Shown here piece by piece: positions 1 through 11,746 of a DNA stretch of 64,000 bases. Position 1 is the stretch's first letter, and every line of letters starts with the position of its first letter. Below the pieces are notes generated by a model. The model searched no databases. It was not told the origin of the DNA and saw only the letters and a program-made list of their open reading frames with translations. The position numbers and the translations under genes were made by a program. Where the stretch lies: the NCBI GenBank assembly GCA_025677825.1, contig JAIXMO010000002.1, positions 310,001 to 374,000 on the forward strand, written 5' to 3'. The DNA is from Helicostylum pulchrum (Eukaryota; Mucoromycota; Mucoromycetes; Mucorales; Mucoraceae).

Positions 1-2458
1 CGACCATGGAAATCGACTGAAGCCCAGTGTGGTTTTTCTCTTTACGCTCTCCTTTATTACAGTTAGGGTGATATAAAGGTAGAAGAGGGTACATAGATAC
101 AAACCTCCGCGTTGGTTACCCTTATCCACTTTCTTTTGTAATAAAAGAAAGGCTAATGTGTATCTTCTTGATAGTTTAATTATCTTTTTCAAATAAAATG
201 CTTTTCATATAATTTTTTTTTTTTTTTTTTGCATGTTTTTGTTTAATTTTCCCAAGTTAAAAATTGTTTTTTCTTAATCGTCCAAGTGACATTACCAAAG
301 GAATGTTAATAACGAACATGTACCATGTTGACGATTACATTCTTTCCTTTTACTACGCTGCTCAAAATATTCTGTACTTTATACTTTCAATTGAGAAACA
401 ATTTACCAAGTCTCCTCTTACATTAAAAAAGTATTTTTTCTATTTTATTAATTAATAAGCCATTTTTTAAAAAAAAAAATGGCGCTTTACGTACGAATCA
501 TGGTGCCACTTTATCTTGCATTTTACGACAATGTCCTCATTTACTTGTCGTATTTTAATACTACTTTAAACGCGTTTGGTACACGTCTACAACTTCAAAA
601 GAGCGTTGATATTTCTGACTACATTAATATCCAGGCCTTTCACTTTCAGTATCTTATATTAATCCATTTTCATTAACTAACTGTAAACTGACTGGTTAAA
701 GTATCAAAAAATTCGAAGCGAGAAATCAATATGGCCAATACAAATTTCGGTAATGTCTTGAACAAAGATAATATCCCTCTACGTAAAGTTTATCTAGGAT
801 CATCTACGAGTATATCTGATACGGTGTCATCTTGGTATGTCAGCAAAGGTACTTGTTTGGTGACTTGTAGGGAAACGGAATATGTAAATTCGTTGGGGAA
901 TGAAAGATGTACACATACTATATAAAAAGATACTTTGCTTGTACATGAACAGTCAAAAAAGGAAAAAAAAAAAAAGTTGGTCTATTGATCTGCTTCATAA
1001 ATTACACTGCATTTTTTTTTTCCGCACGCTCGAGTTTATACGTTAATAAAAGAAAACATATCTGTACTTATCGAACTTATTAAATTCATGAGACAAGCCC
1101 TTTCTATGAAATCAACATTATACTTTTTTTTTTTGGATCAAATGTGCAAATTAATGCTACTAAATTGCTTGTATATTAATTAAAAGTGAGTTGAAACTGA
1201 AGATCCTCCCCCCCCCAAACAAATTACTTTAGTATCCTCGTCTGTAAGTAATGATATAATAAGAATGACGTCCTCGAAGCTAATAACTCTTGGGTCACTT
1301 CGATAACATTCTTGTAATACACCGGAAAAAAAATCAAAGAAGCAGAGTCTCCCCTCTTAAACAACAACTGTACGTGCTTTTAAAATTGTATTCGAGTGAT
1401 AATTAATAAGGATTTTCCGTAAGATAAATCTTTTTTGTACGCACATTATACAAGTGTAACAATGTGTTTTAAACTTTTTTTTTTCTGGGATAAACGTTGT
1501 ATCTGAAACAAAAACCAATTCCTTCCCCCCCCCCCAAGATTGATCACTAGCCGGTTTAGCGATTTCCCCAAAATACGGACAATAGAAATCGCCATTACTG
1601 TGCACATGTTGAAATTCTTCAATCATACAGAAAGAAAAAAAAATCAGGGTGGTACTATTTATAAAAACGATACAAGATCCCCCTTTAAAGTTCACTACGC
1701 TCTTCGTAGTACGTGTATAAGATTGTCAGTCTGTGCTATCAGGAGAAGACGAAGAAAAAGGTAATTTTTTTTTTGTAATACCCGTTTTTTTTTCAGCGGA
1801 GAACCTTAACAAGGTCGTACTATACAAAACCAACTGTAAAGTATCACCGTTTTTTTTTTGACCCTGTAAATAAATTAAAGTTTTTTGTTTCAAAAAAAAA
1901 TATATGTATTGCGCCTAAAAAAATTACAAATGCGAGTAACAGTTACAAATGTTTGCAACGTTTATTCGTTTACATATATTTGCTAGAACCAATATTTTAA
2001 AAAAAATACGCGAGTTCTGTATAAAACAAAAAAAAGTCTAAAAAAGCACTTTTTTTTTTGTACAGGTTAAAAAATTGTGTAAAACGAGTTTAGCGGTAGA
2101 ACCTGAGCCTCTATGTAAACCTTTGCGAATAATAAGACCCCCCTTGTAACTTTTTGCATCAAAATGTGTTGTTAGTACCTTTTTTCTTTTTGAAAAGCAC
2201 TTTTTGAAAAGGAGAGAGAGAGACTTTTTTTTTTCGGTCGTGACTCCGTTTCAAATTTTATTTATGCATTATGTTTATGTTTGTGTTTTCATGACAGCAT
2301 TTTTTTTCTTTTTTTTGTGTATAGACAGATAAAAAGTGTATAGAGGAGGGGGGAATAAACAAAGTAAATAGCATTAAAAAAAACAAAGTAGATAGTATTA
2401 AAAAAAAGGGATGGATTGTATAAAAAGAGAAAAGAGAAGAAGAAAGTGATAAGGTTTT
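1..2458. other. intergenic, no supported gene
   Basis: AT-rich DNA with many A/T homopolymers and a few C runs. Short open frames of 60-110 codons occur on both strands, for example 264-455, 479-676, 731-925 and 1357-1695. None shows a recognisable domain, linked exons or a signal peptide, and their composition is low-complexity. I see nothing functional here that I can defend. Confidence 0.6.
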
Positions 2459-2950
2459 TTATTTACCAGAAGAATATCGACGGTAGAACTTTGGTTCCGT
2501 CACCGGCACATGTCTTTTGGTAACCAATTCATTCGAAGATAATGAAGACGAAGACGAGGAAGAGAACGACGAATTATTAAGTTGATAGAACTGATAATTC
2601 TGCGTCATTTGAAAGCACGGGTCACTACTAAACCTTTTATGCTGTAAATCCTGAACCAGCGGCAAACTATCTGGCGTGATAAAACCTTTACGATAAGCCA
2701 GTATAGCCAAGGGTATATCCTCTTCATCTTCCTCGTCTTTATCGTCTTCTTCTTCTCTGATAGAAGGAGGTAACGATATCCTTCTTCTGTTATGAGCGTT
2801 TCTCATAATTCGAGACTGAACATGGTTATTGGGAATAGTAGCAAAATTGGTGGACGGGATAACGTATTGGTGAGTAGGTTTCTGATTACGAATTCTCACT
2901 TGATTAAATGAAGGATCTTTAGGTTTAGCTTTATGAATGGTTACATTCAT
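2459..2950 (-). CDS. uncharacterised acidic/Ser-rich protein, 163 aa
   Basis: Not recognised. A single uninterrupted frame runs from ATG (2950) to a stop at 2459. The N-terminal half is basic and polar. An acidic stretch of E and D near residues 66-77 is followed by the segment IPLAILAYRKGF, then a serine run near residue 130 and a basic end (FYRRYSSGK). No membrane segment, signal peptide or catalytic motif is visible. The hydrophobic IPLAILAYRKGF patch inside a disordered chain looks like a short docking motif, which is inference. It lies downstream of the bZIP gene on the same strand, about 300 bp away. Codon use looks like that of its neighbours, so I think it is a real lineage-specific protein. 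Confidence 0.55.
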   Translation of the reverse strand: MNVTIHKAKPKDPSFNQVRIRNQKPTHQYVIPSTNFATIPNNHVQSRIMRNAHNRRRISLPPSIREEEDDKDEEDEEDIPLAILAYRKGFITPDSLPLVQDLQHKRFSSDPCFQMTQNYQFYQLNNSSFSSSSSSSLSSNELVTKRHVPVTEPKFYRRYSSGK

Positions 2951-3250
2951 TTTTTTGTAAAGTGATTATATAATAATAGTTTAATGAGAGTAATAAGAGA
3001 GAGAAGAGCAAAGTAAATAAAATCCTTCGTGTGTGAATATTTTTATAAAAAAGAGTCCAGGGCTTATGTACGTGTGTGTTTTCAATAGGAGATTTGTACT
3101 CTTTTCTTTTTTTTTTCTTTTTTTTAATACATGCTTTACAAGAAAATGACATTAATGGTATGGATAGGATATGAAAGAAAAGATGTACATGAATGATAAT
3201 AAAGAAAGGGAGAGATATATAAGTAAAAAAGACACGGCACATACATAAAA
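2951..3250. other. short intergenic spacer
   Basis: This 300-bp AT-rich gap lies between the uncharacterised gene and the bZIP gene, both on the minus strand. It should hold the bZIP 3' end and the downstream gene's promoter. An overlapping 103-codon frame at 2931-3242 (minus) is Lys/Phe/Leu-biased and looks non-coding. Confidence 0.5.
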
Positions 3251-4296
3251 TTATGACTGGTTTGCTTGTTCTTGATTACGAACACTATCTTCCATCATAT
3301 TCATTACTTCCTGAACTTCATACTCTTCAAATACGGGCCCAGTTCTTGAGCACTTTGCTTTTTTCTTGAGCTCATTACAAAGCATATCCAAATCGAATTT
3401 TTGAAACAACGGATGCTTTTCCATTCTACTCCAAACCATAGCACAAGATATCAAATCGACATTGGCAGGCTCCTGCAACGGAGCAGCATTCTTATTTAAA
3501 GATTGCTCTAACTCGTTAAAGATGTCAAACCTTGTACGTTCCTTCTGCGTCGGGGACACGGTGGATGTAACAATAGGCACTGGATGACTCGCCACGGTTT
3601 CATTTAAAAATCCATGAGAATCAAACAAGGGTTCTGTTAGCAACTGATCATACGCACTCGAGCACACTTCTTCTTTTAACCTCTCACAAAACGATACACC
3701 GTCTTTATCTCGAATACAGGCAACTGCTGAAGAAGAGACTCGAGGTGTCATTGTGTATTCTGAAATGGGAGACGCTTCTTCGGCTACGGAAGGTGATGTG
3801 GAAGATGATGATAAGTCAAATCCTTTGGATTGATTTTTCAGTTTTAATTCTTCGATTTCTCGTTTTAGGTTGGCTACTTCTAAGCGATGTGCTGCTTCAA
3901 TCTCTTTAATCTTATCTTGTAGTTCTTGTACATACCGTTCTTTTCTTTCGCGGAAGGCTCGTTGAGCTGCTCGGTTTTGCTCTTTGCGTCTTATCCGTTG
4001 GTCAGCTGCGAATGTTATTGAAGAGCCAGAACCTTGTGAACTAGCACTGGTTCTTCTATCTACGAGAAATATGTTAGTGCAAGTACACAAGTTTTTTTTT
4101 TTAAAAAAAAAGATACATTACGAGATAAGTGATCAGTCGAGTTGTCTTGTGTAGATGACCATTTACGTTTATTTGTTTCCGGTACAATAGGACGAGGTAG
4201 TATTGGAGCAGGTGTAACAGAAGGCGCAATAGGTCTGTAAGAAGGAGCTGGTGCAAGTATATGTTGTAAAGTAGTTGATCGTGGTGGTTGACTCAT
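3251..4296 (-). CDS. PAP1: Pap1/Yap1-type bZIP transcription factor
   Basis: Nuclear AP-1-like activator of the fungal oxidative-stress response (family knowledge). Two exons: 4296-4122 and 4059-3251, joined by a 62-nt intron, giving about 327 aa. After a Pro-rich start (about 1-55) the basic region reads NRAAQRAFRERKE, the signature of the Pap1/Yap1 subfamily rather than GCN4. A heptad leucine zipper follows (VQELQDK to EELKLKN). The C-terminal half carries cysteine-rich patches: an n-CRD-like CERLKEEVC and a c-CRD with SCAMVW and MLCNELKKKAKC. In Yap1/Pap1 such cysteines form redox disulfides that mask the nuclear export signal, so similar control is likely. The HPLFQKFDLDMLC context fits the conserved PAP1 domain. 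At about 327 aa it is shorter than Yap1 (650 aa) and Pap1 (552 aa), mainly in the middle. Confidence 0.88.
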
Positions 4297-4608
4297 AATG
4301 TTTTAAATGAAGATAAAAGAAGAAAAGAGTTTTTTTTTTTTTTTATCATTAATTTATTTAAAAAAAATTTTAATTTCTAATTTAGGGAAAAAAAAAAAAG
4401 AGTGAGGTTTACATAATTGACAAGGCAAAAGAAAAAAAAAAAAAGAGATATAAAAGAAAAAAAAATGCTTAAGAACGCGGGAATATGTATAAAAAAGAAA
4501 AGAGAATTATGCACGCAAATTTTCATCTTAAAAAGAAGAAAAAAAAAACCGAAAAAAAAGAGATAAGATACAAAAAGGTTTTTTTTTTCTGTGTGTTAAA
4601 GGGAATTG
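4297..4608. other. intergenic, bZIP upstream region
   Basis: This 312-bp spacer of alternating poly-A and poly-T runs separates the bZIP start from the globin 3' end. It presumably contains the bZIP promoter and the globin terminator. No conserved box stands out to me. Confidence 0.4.
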
Positions 4609-5514
4609 TTATTGAATAACACAAGCAGCTTTATTCTTTTTTGAAGAATGAGCGGTTGAACCTTCTTCCCAGGCCTGCTGGGATTCGAATCCAATTCGCA
4701 TGTTATAAGCAACATAAGAATTTGCCTTTAAAATGACAGGTTAGTTTAAATACACAAAAGAAAAGGAAAAAGAATATTTTACCTTGCACCATGCGTCACC
4801 AATTTCCTCTGTATATTCTTCTCCTAATCTATCTTTAAGGGCACTGACAAAGGCGGGACCGACCATTTCCAAGTGTTGAGGCAATACTTTATAAAAGTAA
4901 TGTCTTGCACCTAATTCTCTCATCTGAGCTGCAAGCCATTCAGGGTCACCTTCATCATACTCTTCTTGCTGGTCACTTTTTTTGCGAGCATTGATATCAC
5001 GTATGGTTGTAGGAGTTGCAGGAGGCGTCTCTGGTGCACCACAGCAAGCAGGTCTTGAAGCTGTGGTTACACCTGGAGCTCTAGCAATATAAGAGATCAT
5101 ACCCGTTAAAGCTCTTGCCTGCTGAAACACATTATCAAACAGCTTGTGTACTTCTTTATCCATTTCAAACAAAGCAGCATAAAACGCCAAGCCAAACGCA
5201 TGTGATGCAGATACGTTGCGGTCGTCGTCCGGGTGCCTTATTTCAGAGACTCTTTCCCAACTGGTTCGGACTAAATCGATCTGGTCTTGTGTAGGTGATA
5301 AATCTTGACTCTCATTACTATCCAGCGTGGAAGAAGAAGAAAGGATAGGGCATTTGCTGATATCCGAAAACTTGTCGGAATTGTGTGGTGAGAGTGGTGG
5401 TGATTTTGGGTGAGGGAATCGGTTAAAGAATTTAAGGATATTGTTACCCTTTCGTTGACTTCCAATTAACGAACTAGATACGGACTTATCGCTGTGAATT
5501 GTATCTGATGCCAT
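4609..5514 (-). CDS. single-domain globin with inserted loop
   Basis: Haem-binding globin-fold protein, probably cytosolic, in NO/O2 handling (inferred from the family). Exons 5514-4783 and 4725-4609 encode about 282 aa. I chose the ATG at 5514 because upstream codons are low-complexity. Residues 1-85 are Ser/Pro-rich and probably disordered. The globin starts near IDLVRTSWERV (helix A) and FYAALFEMDKEVHKLF (helices B-D). The segment MRELGARHYFYKV matches helix F with the proximal histidine. The H-helix region IGDAWCKV continues across the intron. Between helices E and F there is an insertion of roughly 45 residues (APGVTT to EYDEGDPEW) with a Cys-Cys pair. The C-terminus is Lys-rich and ends ACVIQ. 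A C-terminal CVIQ has the form of a CaaX prenylation box, so membrane attachment is possible. Confidence 0.8.
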
Positions 5515-5596
5515 TTTAAAGGAGTTAAAAAAGAGACTGAATTCTTTTTTATAGTTGTGTGTGTGTGTGTGTGTGTGTAATATGTGCAAAAGTATA

Positions 5597-5632
<36 letters not shown>

Positions 5633-6028
5633 GTGAGAAAAAGAAAAAAGTTATGCCTTTTTATATTGGGGCTTTGCAAGTTAAGAAAGGGAGTAAAAAA
5701 AGGGGGGGTCTGTGTGCAAAAAAATTAACTTTAAATTACACACTTCTCCACGCACACACACGCAAACACATACACAAACACTCACACACTCACACAAACA
5801 TACATATAAAAAAATGTCTGTGTTACCTTGTCAGGAGGAATACCAAAAAGTTACAAATAGGTTACATATAGTTATTTTTATTAGCTATTATAAAATAGAG
5901 TTTTTTTTTGGTAAAAAAAAAGAAAAAAAGGCATAAAGTCTATATATATAATTAACGAGAGAAGAAAAAATAAAAGATATACAGATAGAGAGGCATAAAA
6001 AGGATCAATTATAGTCGTTAGAATACTA
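5515..6028. repeat. intergenic with (TG)n and (AG)n microsatellites
   Basis: Upstream region of the globin gene. A TG/GT run lies at about 5556-5578 and an AG run at about 5600-5627, followed by ACAC-rich sequence at about 5752-5800. The purine/pyrimidine asymmetry is typical of promoters in this genome. Frames called across it are Lys/Glu or His/Thr repeats and are not genes. Confidence 0.6.
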
Positions 6029-7824
6029 TTATATCAAAGGGGACCATGAACTCCAATCGATCGCACTAGTAGTAGATTCAGATTTTATGCCCCAAGCAGC
6101 ATGAATATTACTAAAGGCTCTTTTTCCTTGCACTTCTTGTAGCAAATCACGCCAGCGACTACGGTACTCAGCATCGGATATACCCACCAGTTTACTTAGA
6201 AGGGGCGATGTAGATTCAGCAAACATTTCCATGTTGTGCTTCCAAAGACTACCTAAATCTAGACCCCATGATCCAAGGGGGATAGAAACAAGCTTCGCAG
6301 ACACATCGATCAAACCCGCTTTTTTTAATAGATCGGGTAAATGTCTTGCCATCCTAGGTTCCATTTGTCTCTTTAGTCTAACAGTTTCTAATACTTTTTT
6401 ATATATGCGTTAGTATATATACGCGCGCATTTAAAGAGAAATATATAAAAAAAGGTCCATACACTCAGTTTCCCATTTTCTCCCTTTTGGCCCTAAATTA
6501 AAAGAATTGTAATCTATTTCGACCAGTTGTATAAAGCCGCCCGGTTTAGTTACACGAACTAATTCTTCCATCACGCGTTTCCAATCGGCAACAGTAAACG
6601 AGGCGGTAACTAATTGCTGCTTCACAAAGTCAAACTGATTGTCTTGAAAAGGTAATTTTGCATCGAGTACGTTCATTTGATAAAAATCCAAGTTGGCCAG
6701 TAATTTACGGTAATTAAGCGATGGTGGTGCAGCAGCAGCAGCCATAAATAAATGATCAGCAGTTTCTATTTGTTCCCGTTTAGAATATTTTGTGCTATCG
6801 AACGTATTGTTACTTTCTTCGTCTTCTTGAGATAATAGGATATTACTAAAACTACTGTTGCTATCTAATGTAGACGAATCAACGACAGGGGTCGTAGTGC
6901 TTTGTAATTTTACTGAGAGGTCTGGGTGCATGGCTGTAAATACATTGCGATCCTTGTATTTGTCGATTTTACTGTAGTCTGTATTATCACTGTATGCGGA
7001 TTCTTCAAAATCAGGTGGTAGTAAATCTAATACGTCTACCACTGTAAAGTTCGAATTTTTGTAATCCATCGCCATATCAATAACATGATGTCCAGTCTAA
7101 GTATAGCGTAGCACGTAAGTTAAAACAGGTTTTTTTTTAATATAAACACAATAACTAACCCACATTCCTGGTCCAAACCTATCAAAATTAAAATTAAAAC
7201 AATAAGATTTAATAAAAATCGTATGGTTTTTTTTAAGCTGTTAAAATTAAAAAAAACTACCCCACGTTTAGAACTTGAATCCCGCTTTTTAACTGATCTT
7301 CCACCGGCGCAATAACATGTCTTTATTAATAATAAAAAAATGTTAGTGTACAAAGTAAGTGCACTTATATATACCAAAAAGACAAACCCTTTAAACGCCC
7401 ATCGCATAATGTATGACAAGACTCTCATTCTATCCAACTCTAATTGATCATTAGGCAACAAACCATTATCCAATAAGCCGCCCTATACACACACATAATT
7501 TAGAGTTCAATGTTTACTTTTTCAAAAAAAAAAAAAAAAGTTTACATCTTTAGCATAATTCAAGTATCGACGGCCTTTAAACCATCGAAACGCGCCACGT
7601 GGACCTGACCCGATCATTACAGTATCTTCTGCAAACTGGTCATCGTCTTCACCACAAATGATGATTTTGGGAGCTACAGTAGTGCTGATATCCGATATTG
7701 ATTTACTACTACTATCATCTTCAACTTTTGGTTTTTTTTTTCTTTGTTTTGTTGGTTGTAAATGTCTCGGTACATGTTTCGAGCATGTAAATGAATCTTT
7801 TAAAGAAGAATAATTACTTCCCAT
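6029..7824 (-). CDS. class I SAM-dependent methyltransferase
   Basis: Predicted S-adenosylmethionine methyltransferase, substrate unknown, of a multigene type common in Mucorales. Six exons were read: 7824-7546, 7482-7388, 7320-7261, 7178-7160 (a 19-nt exon), 7096-6463 and 6393-6029, about 483 aa. Residues 1-93 are polar and basic. The next exon (LPNDQLELDRMRVLSYIMRWAFKG) precedes SAM motif I, spelled IQVLNVGFGPGMW across two introns. VVDVLDLLPP gives the motif II acidic region, and LDAKLPFQDNQFDFV matches the motif after the SAM pocket. RVTKPGGFIQLVEID is the motif IV/V strand-loop. About 70 residues (SAYSDN to SNNTFDST) are inserted between motifs II and III. The last donor/acceptor pair is uncertain. 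I prefer GTATGG with an AAG acceptor, giving ETELLETVRLKRQMEPR. Confidence 0.75.
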
Positions 7825-8005
7825 ACGTATTTATTTTTTATAATAAGTTTTAAAAAAAAAGGGCACAATATAAATAAAAAAAAATATTTCACTTTAAAAA
7901 GCTTTTTTTTTTTTTTTTTTAGAGCCTAAATAAATTCGGAGTTTTCGCCGTTCTTCCAAATACAATAAATGAGGCGTTTTTTTTATAAAATATTACACGT
8001 TATTG

Positions 8006-9343
8006 TTACTCTGATTTATCTTTTTCCGTAGTCTGTTGCAATGATATATTATTAGTTGATGCACTTGATGATTGTGATGATACATATGAAGAGGATGAAG
8101 CCTGCAGTAAATCAGTCTTTTCGTCCAGTGTTGTGAGTTGATCCGTAGCGATAGATGTACCTGCAGTAACATCATCTGTCACTGTATCTTTTTCTTTTTT
8201 AGTCTGGGAACTTTGCTCGTTGACAGTTCCTTCCGACTCAACTTCTGCAGCTACTACTTCTTCTTCAGGCACGATATTTTCTGTCACGATTTCTGCTTCT
8301 GTTGCCTCGGGTATTTCTATCGAATCGTCTCTAGCTCGGTTTCCTTCCACCAACCAGCGTCTAATAAAATAAAAACCCCTTGATGAATAATCCACTTTGT
8401 ATATATTAAAAAAAAAATCTCCCCCATGGGACTTACATTAATCTTGGTGTAGCCAACCATTTTTTACCGTGACTAAGAGGATCCCTTGGCCAAACATCCT
8501 CAAAGAAATAATAAATATGACCTACCAATACACCCAATATATCCCCAACCGGTATTTGTCCACCCAAACACAAAGAGAATAATAAAAGTACCCAAGGTAA
8601 ATAAGGTGCTGTGAATATAATTAATCCCAGGAAATTCAATCTCACGTACGGGTTTCTTCTAGCCCAAATATAAACCATTGTAAATGAAAGCGCTGATCCC
8701 ATAAATGGTAAATAGGCAAATGGCACAAAGATCTAATAAAGAATAAACACATGAATATATTCGTATATTTCGGACCAGCAAAAAAAAAAGGGAAACTTAC
8801 GGATAATGCAATTAGTAAACTAGCAGAAAACAACATTAACCATACGTAATCTGCGGGTTTATTTCTAAAAAATCCTTCTTCCATCATTCTACTATATCTT
8901 GCTCTATATAAAAAATTAATTCCGTTGGGTTACTTTTTTCTCTTTTTCTCTCTCTTTCTCACTTTCAAAATACTTACAAAAAAAACACATGGAAGCAAAA
9001 ATCAATAGATAACGGTCCAAAGTAAAAAAAGTTTGTAATCAATCTCCACCACTATTATTGTTGTCAATAAATTTTGATATATAAATAAATATCGTTTTTT
9101 TTTTTTTACCTGGAACTCGTGTACTATGCTCTCGTAATTTAACCATAATTGTAAAGGATGTACAAACCCAAGTTGCTGAATGGAAACAAGAGATGAGTTT
9201 ATTATTTATTTATTTTTTCCCCCGTCCCAGCTCTAACTTTTTTTTATACTTACCACGGCTATACTAGTGAAACAAGCTGCAGAGACATAAATACGTGTTA
9301 TCGGTGGGATCTCTGAAAACCAAGTCTCTAATGGCGACGGCAT
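8006..9343 (-). CDS. Derlin (DER1-like ER rhomboid pseudoprotease)
   Basis: ER membrane protein of the ERAD retrotranslocation complex, working with HRD1-type ligases and CDC48 (family knowledge). Six exons: 9343-9254, 9175-9110, 9051-8978, 8903-8801, 8732-8437 and 8360-8006. The protein begins MPSPLETWFSEIPPITRIYV and continues WWRLITNFFYFGPLSIDF, with the WR motif, then ARYSRMMEEGFFR. The downstream membrane block has YIWARRNPYVRLNFLGL, the derlin GxxxG-containing region GDILGVLVGHIYYFFEDVWP, and a conserved WPRDP. The final exon is a cytosolic tail of about 118 residues rich in Glu, Thr, Ser and Gln. That is longer than in Der1 and nearer in style to Dfm1, though I saw no clear SHP box. 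Phases match at every junction. Confidence 0.93.
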
Positions 9344-11746
9344 CTTGTATATATAAAGAAAGAAAAAAATAGAGAGAAAGAGAGAATTTTAATTGTTTTT
9401 GGTATTACACAGCATTAGTTTTTTTTTTTCTGTAGGACGTTGACCAGTCACCATTGGGCGCGTATACAAAATAAAATAAAACCTGTATTAAACAACCGCA
9501 ACCAAAACAGGTTCAACATGTTTTTTTTTCACTTGTCAAAAAACCATCCCCCTTAAATCAATGGGTTAGTAAACGAAAGTAGGGTATAATTAATAGTCAA
9601 GTATTTAGTGTCAGATAATATGAAACAGGGAGGGACATCACTATGGAGGGAGCGCGCGGAAATCGAGCGCAGAAATCATGCTGCTTAATAGCGTCTTATT
9701 GTAAAGCTTTTTTCATGCATGTTAAAATAGTCTTTTTCATGCAGAATGAAAATTGCTTATTTTCAAGTGTTATTTTTACTCCTGCTATATAATAGAACCA
9801 AGACTCTCTCTCTTTCTTTCAGAGCCAAGTGACCGTTACAATGTTAATTTTGTATATATATCGTCATTGTACACGTTTCTTACGTTTAGCATAATGCACA
9901 GCAGTGGTATCAGGTTTTGAAAAAGAAACCTAGATTTTTTTTTTCTTACGGTGTATGTTTATTTGTATAGTATTTTCGATAGCATCTCTCTGAAAAAAAA
10001 AAAGACATTATATGCATACTTTTTTTTTTAGTGAATGCTGAAATCGGACCAAACATAGTCTCATTAGATATATAAAAATGGCGTTTTTCTTTTCTTTTTT
10101 TTTCCAAAAACTTCTTTTTTCAAGTTTAATCAGTCTACATAAAGGGAGCAAAACTTTTATTACTGTAATCCTCTTTTTTTAGCGCGTAGAAAAAGTCTCT
10201 CACCCCTTTAAACATTTTCGTAATCCCAATTTTATTAAAACTGTTATCATCATACATGACATTATAAATGCATGTATAAGTCGCCTTTTTACTTTTTTTT
10301 TTTAAAAAAAAACTATATTTTAATCGACAAATTTTGCGGTTCGTATGCAGAAAACAGAATCAATAATTTTATGGATTGAGTACTATATCTCCTCTTTTTG
10401 GTGCGTAAAAATATGTGCTTACAATCTGTAATTCTAAATAGGAAATTTTAGGTTGAGAGAGAGTTTAAAAAGCCTTACTTTTTAATTAGTAGCTTTTATC
10501 CTTTAGGAGGTTCATAAAGCAGGGTATCTACTCTAAAACTCTTGATCGGATGAATCATAGCTTCTTTTTTTAATTCGGATGTGCGCAATAAGAGAAGGGG
10601 GTTCAACGGTCTTACTCACTTTATTTAATTCCAACTGCGATTGCTTTAATAACTTATTGAAGAGGGGGGTTATCTAAAACACACGCGCAGAAAAGAGTGG
10701 TAAATATGCAAATTAGTTACAAGAAAACGTTTTTTTTTATAGTTCGATCGCAACAAAATCACAGTTTAAACAATTTAAAAGATACTTGAGGAATTATCAA
10801 ACCCTCCCCCCCCCCCACTTCTCTTAATTGAAACTCTTAAATATACTCTTTTTTTGCCAGGATTTTATTTATTGTACCTATAAAAGGAAACGCGGTAGCA
10901 AATGTATGTGTAACTGATCATATGAAATGGTTACCACAGGTTAATTTGATTAAGTAACCTTGAAAAATTAAATTTTTTGCGGTCAGATAATGGGAAATGG
11001 GATCTCCACTATTGACTAATGTTAAAAAGTATAGTATAAATTTTAATTCAATAAATTGGAATATTGTTTTTTATGCACTTAGCCCTACAAACTTCTCTTT
11101 TGCTCCCTGACCCAATATAGTACAATAAGGGTATTTTTTGCTAAGAGTAAATTCAAATACCCTCAAAAACGGATAAATAGATTGCCGAATATTTTTTTAC
11201 ATCGAGACACTGATTATATTTTAGTAATATATAAGTCATGACGGGTAAATAGACTTGTTTTATATCACCCGTATTTATTCCGTCTTTCGCGTGAAGCCTA
11301 CTGATGTTACTGAGGTGGACGTAGCTACAATCAGAAATCATTCTTACAGTTTAACTTTGTGGCTGCACTCTGACACTATATCCTTGTACTGGAATCTCAA
11401 TGCATTCGACGGGAAACTGGTACAGTTTCTTAGCTGTCGCCCCTAACCTTCGATGACGCTCACTTGTCTATGGAATCAAGAAGTAAGACTTTGTTGTAAA
11501 TATCTAATTTTAGTGCTTGGGGATTAAACGACTGTAGATATTTATTTTTTATTTTTTCATAATAAACTACATTTTTAATATTTAAAAGCGATATGGTACG
11601 AAGGTTGAAAATGCAGTAAATTATGTCTTAGTATAAACAGATTCAGTTCAACTACTATACTAAGTTATGAGGAAGAAAAAAACACAGGCAAGGAGGGGAT
11701 AAGGTAGAAAAAAAAATGCAAGGGAAAGGAATGAAATAGAGGATAT
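9344..11746. other. long intergenic region, no gene seen
   Basis: 2.4 kb of AT-rich DNA between the derlin start and the HNH gene 3' end. Homopolymer runs, a C-run near 10804-10816 and short frames at 11153-11341 (minus) and 11255-11446 (plus) are present. Neither frame shows a domain or exon partners. No inverted terminal repeats or tRNA-like fold were noticed. Confidence 0.5.

Noticed and set aside
4681..4700. tRNA T-loop-like GATTCGAATCC
   Set aside because: It lies inside the globin second exon (GFES codons) and no cloverleaf surrounds it.
5584..5936. Plus-strand frames with REREREREK or His/Thr repeats
   Set aside because: They translate (AG)n and (ACAC)n microsatellites in the globin upstream region and have no other features.
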